From Stakelama sediminis (lineage in GTDB: Bacteria > Pseudomonadota > Alphaproteobacteria > Sphingomonadales > Sphingomonadaceae), in assembly GCF_014199335.1 (NCBI RefSeq), contig NZ_JACIJI010000007.1, positions 43,835 to 107,834 on the forward strand: a stretch of DNA of 64,000 bases. Direction: 5' to 3'. Below, piece after piece: positions 62,039 to 64,000 of this stretch (its first letter is position 1; every line of letters starts with the position of its first letter). A program made the translations under genes and the position numbers. The notes under the pieces were generated by a model. That model was not told the DNA's origin, did not search any database, and saw only the letters and a program-made list of their open reading frames with translations.

Positions 62039-63493
62039 GTGACCTATGACCTGCTCATCATCGGCGGCGGCATCAACGGCTGCGCGATCGCCCGCGAAGC
62101 CGCGCTTAACGGCCTGTCGGTGCTGCTCGTGGAGAAGGACGATCTTGCCGCCCATACCTCGTCCGCCTCGACCAAGCTGATTCACGGCGGGCTGCGCTAT
62201 CTGGAATATTATGAGTTCAAACTGGTGCGCGAAGCGCTGCATGAGCGCGAACGGCTGCTCAATGCCGCCCCGCACCTGATCCACCCGCTGCGCTTCATTC
62301 TGCCGCAGGAACATTCGCAACGCCCGGCATGGATGGTGCGCACCGGCCTGTTCCTCTACGACCTGCTGGCGGGACAGAGTTCGATGCCGCGCTCGCGCTC
62401 GCTCACCGCAAAGGATGAGCTGGCGCGCCTGCCGCTGCTGACGCCGGGCAAGGGCTATAGCTATTGGGACGCGCGCGTCGACGATGCGCGCCTGACGCTC
62501 GCCAATGCGCTCGACGCCCATGCCGAGGGTGCGGAGATCGCCCCGCGCACCGCTCTCCTCTCCGCCAGCCGAACGGCGGACGGATGGGAGGCGAAACTCT
62601 CCGACGGGCGCAGCGTGCAGGCGCGCGCGCTGGTCAACGCCGCCGGTCCCTGGGTCGCGGAAATGCTCAAGACGCTGGGCGTACGCACGCAAAGTGGCGT
62701 GCGGCTGGTCAAAGGCAGCCATATCGTCGTCCGGCGCATGTATCAGGGCGACCACGCCTATATCCTGCAACAGCCCGATGGCCGCATCGTCTTCGCGATC
62801 AACTGGCTGGGCGATTACACGATGATCGGCACCACCGACATCCCGGTCGACACCCCCGACGATCCGGTCTGTTCGGCGGAAGAGGCCGAATATCTGCGCG
62901 AGGCGGTGAACCGCTATTTCAAATGGCCGATTGCCGAGCATCATGTGCTGCATAGCTGGTCGGGCGTGCGCCCGCTCTATGACGACGGCGCCAAAAGCGC
63001 GAGCGCGGTGACGCGCGAATATGTGCTGGAACTCGATAGTGAGGCCGCGCCCGTGCTGTCGGTGTTCGGCGGCAAGATCACCACCGGCCGCGCGCTGGCG
63101 GAGGATGCGCTGGCAAAACTCGGCCCGGCGCTGGGTTTCACCCCTGCCCCCGTCACCCGCGCGCGCATCTTTCCCGGCGGCGGGATCGACGATTTCGACC
63201 ATTTCGTCGAACAGGTGCGCGTCCACTGGCCGTTTCTGGGCGACTCCCGCTCGCTGCGCCTAGCCCGCGCCTATGGCACGCAGGTCAGCGAGTTGCTCGA
63301 CGGGGTCAAAAGCGAGGCCGATATGGGTCGCGATTTCGGCTTCGGCTTTACCGAGCTGGAGGCGCGCTGGATGCAGACCCGCGAATGGGCGCGCACCGCC
63401 GACGACATGCTGCTGCGCCGAAGCCACCTCGCCCTGCACATGACGGAGGACGAACGCACCGCGTTTGCAACATGGCTGGCGAAACGGGGGTGA
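62039..63493 (+). CDS. glpD: Glycerol-3-phosphate dehydrogenase (FAD, aerobic)
   Basis: Membrane-associated FAD enzyme that oxidises sn-glycerol-3-phosphate to dihydroxyacetone phosphate and passes electrons to ubiquinone. From GTG 62039 (AGGA eight bases upstream) it has 484 residues: FAD motif LLIIGGGINGCAIAREAAL, SSASTKLIHGGLRYLEYYEF, AAGPWVAEML, RLVKGSHIVV, TTDIPVD, LHSWSGVRPLYDD and VFGGKITTGRALAE, with the usual C-terminal helical domain. The frame stays open to 61946 through the palindrome but that part is not coding. Complete, normal size. Confidence 0.95.
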   Translation: MTYDLLIIGGGINGCAIAREAALNGLSVLLVEKDDLAAHTSSASTKLIHGGLRYLEYYEFKLVREALHERERLLNAAPHLIHPLRFILPQEHSQRPAWMVRTGLFLYDLLAGQSSMPRSRSLTAKDELARLPLLTPGKGYSYWDARVDDARLTLANALDAHAEGAEIAPRTALLSASRTADGWEAKLSDGRSVQARALVNAAGPWVAEMLKTLGVRTQSGVRLVKGSHIVVRRMYQGDHAYILQQPDGRIVFAINWLGDYTMIGTTDIPVDTPDDPVCSAEEAEYLREAVNRYFKWPIAEHHVLHSWSGVRPLYDDGAKSASAVTREYVLELDSEAAPVLSVFGGKITTGRALAEDALAKLGPALGFTPAPVTRARIFPGGGIDDFDHFVEQVRVHWPFLGDSRSLRLARAYGTQVSELLDGVKSEADMGRDFGFGFTELEARWMQTREWARTADDMLLRRSHLALHMTEDERTAFATWLAKRG

Positions 63494-63795
63494 CTAAGAG
63501 ATACCGCGTACATTCATTATCGAAGATGAGCGTCGCGCCGACCACATCGCCGAATTCACCTCCAGAACCAACAGGATGCGCTAAAGCGGCCAGCTGATCT
63601 TCCTTGGGATCAGAAACCCAATGGGTGTCCCTGCACGAGCTGGCGAATTTGCGGACATCGCCACCATATCGTTGAATATAATACCTTTTGAACACCATGG
63701 AGGCAGACTAGAAACGACACGCTTTTGAATATTTCGGCAAAAGGTGCCGTCTTGCTCTTTAACAGGTCCGCACCATGTGTCCTACGGACGGCTGC
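63494..63795. other. Gene-poor gap, possible remnant
   Basis: About 300 bases between glpD and the next minus-strand gene. A minus-strand open frame from 63698 to 63348 starts with VFKRYYIQRYGGDVRKF and DTHWVSDPKEDQLAALAHP, which look protein-like, but its second half is antisense to glpD and there is no ribosome site, so I regard it as a doubtful or decayed gene. The stretch is somewhat less GC-rich than the flanks. Promoter signals were not evident. Confidence 0.4.
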
Positions 63796-64000
63796 TATAA
63801 ATCTGCCTCGCGTTTGAGTTCTCTGAGACGTTCGAGGCACAGCGTCTCGACGGTATCGCGCAGCTGCGCAATCGCAGCGGCGAGCGCGTCGAGATCGTCG
63901 CGGGTAATGGCGTACTGTGCCGAGTAGCGCGCCTCGACATAGGCGCGCTTCAGCAACTCGAACCGGCGCCGGTCGGTACGCTGCTCGCGCGGCCAGCTTG
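63796..64000 (-). CDS. HEPN-domain protein, C-terminal part (cut by window edge)
   Basis: The last 67 codons of a minus-strand gene ending at the stop codon 63796-63798. The readable part includes REQRTDRRRFELLKRAYVEA, RYSAQYAITRDDLDALAAAI and LRDTVETLCLERLRELKREA. This resembles the HEPN domain of nucleotidyltransferase-HEPN proteins, in which an aligned helix pair with a polar face is typical; the Tyr-Ser-rich RYSAQYAITRDDL is a good sign. The N-terminal domain, likely a MNT-type nucleotidyltransferase, is outside the window. Function could be toxin-antitoxin-like or RNA-related, unproven. Confidence 0.6.

Noticed and set aside
63348..63698. 116-codon minus-strand frame between glpD and the right-edge gene
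   Set aside because: No ribosome site, and its second half is antisense to glpD; kept only as a possible remnant in the gap entry.

Overview
The window is about 63% GC and gene-dense. Its content points to an alphaproteobacterium of the Sphingomonadaceae (Sphingomonas-like): large TonB-dependent receptors, a Gum-like exopolysaccharide (EPS) system, AddAB instead of RecBCD, the AmgK/MurU peptidoglycan recycling pair, a DivL-type pseudo-kinase, and a tryptophan-halogenase-like enzyme beside a receptor. No rRNA, tRNA, CRISPR array, insertion sequence or phage was seen.

Layout. 1-13.6 kb: an EPS locus with a Wza/GumB-like lipoprotein (cut by the left edge), initiating sugar transferase, outer-membrane barrel, Wzc-like co-polymerase/tyrosine kinase, three GT-B/GT-A style glycosyltransferase types (two GT4, two GT2), Wzy-like polymerase, an unusual phosphoribosyltransferase-HAD fusion and a pyruvyl transferase. 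13.7-15.8 kb: a small unknown protein, an AT-rich intergenic stretch, a LuxR-type regulator and a lipoprotein. 15.9-21.2 kb: secA, a small membrane protein, a TonB-C-like periplasmic protein and argJ. 21.4-32.7 kb: a tightly overlapping minus-strand run divL-tsaE-amgK-murU-addB-addA-trxA. 32.8-35.2 kb: glutathione-dependent formaldehyde oxidation (adhC, a VOC protein, fghA). 35.4-40.4 kb: a polyol dehydrogenase, an SGNH hydrolase, and a ZnuD-like receptor with a DUF2946-like protein.

40.7-52.5 kb is the most interesting accessory region: a flavin-dependent halogenase, a very large TonB-dependent receptor and a DUF6445-like protein, then a Tat-exported GH144-type glucanase, a LacI regulator, a GH3 beta-glucosidase and a sugar:cation symporter. 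The identical perfect palindrome TGTAACCGGTTACA stands in front of the receptor (42309-42322) and in the lacI/GH3 divergent promoter (48820-48833), which ties the two blocks into one regulon. I read it as an uptake and degradation system for a beta-glucan, possibly beta-1,2-glucan. The symporter has no ATG/GTG/TTG start upstream of its conserved N-terminus.

52.8-57.6 kb: a small secreted protein with two CHPHxGKxxxC repeats, an OmpR/EnvZ-like two-component pair, and a carbonic anhydrase overlapped by a SulP bicarbonate-type transporter. 57.7-63.5 kb: a short M1 peptidase, a small membrane protein, RNase R carrying two in-frame palindromic repeat insertions, a 33-bp-arm inverted repeat, and glpD. 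The right edge cuts a minus-strand gene whose C-terminus looks like a HEPN domain. Five different palindromic repeats of the REP/BIME kind lie across the window, two of them inside the rnr coding sequence.
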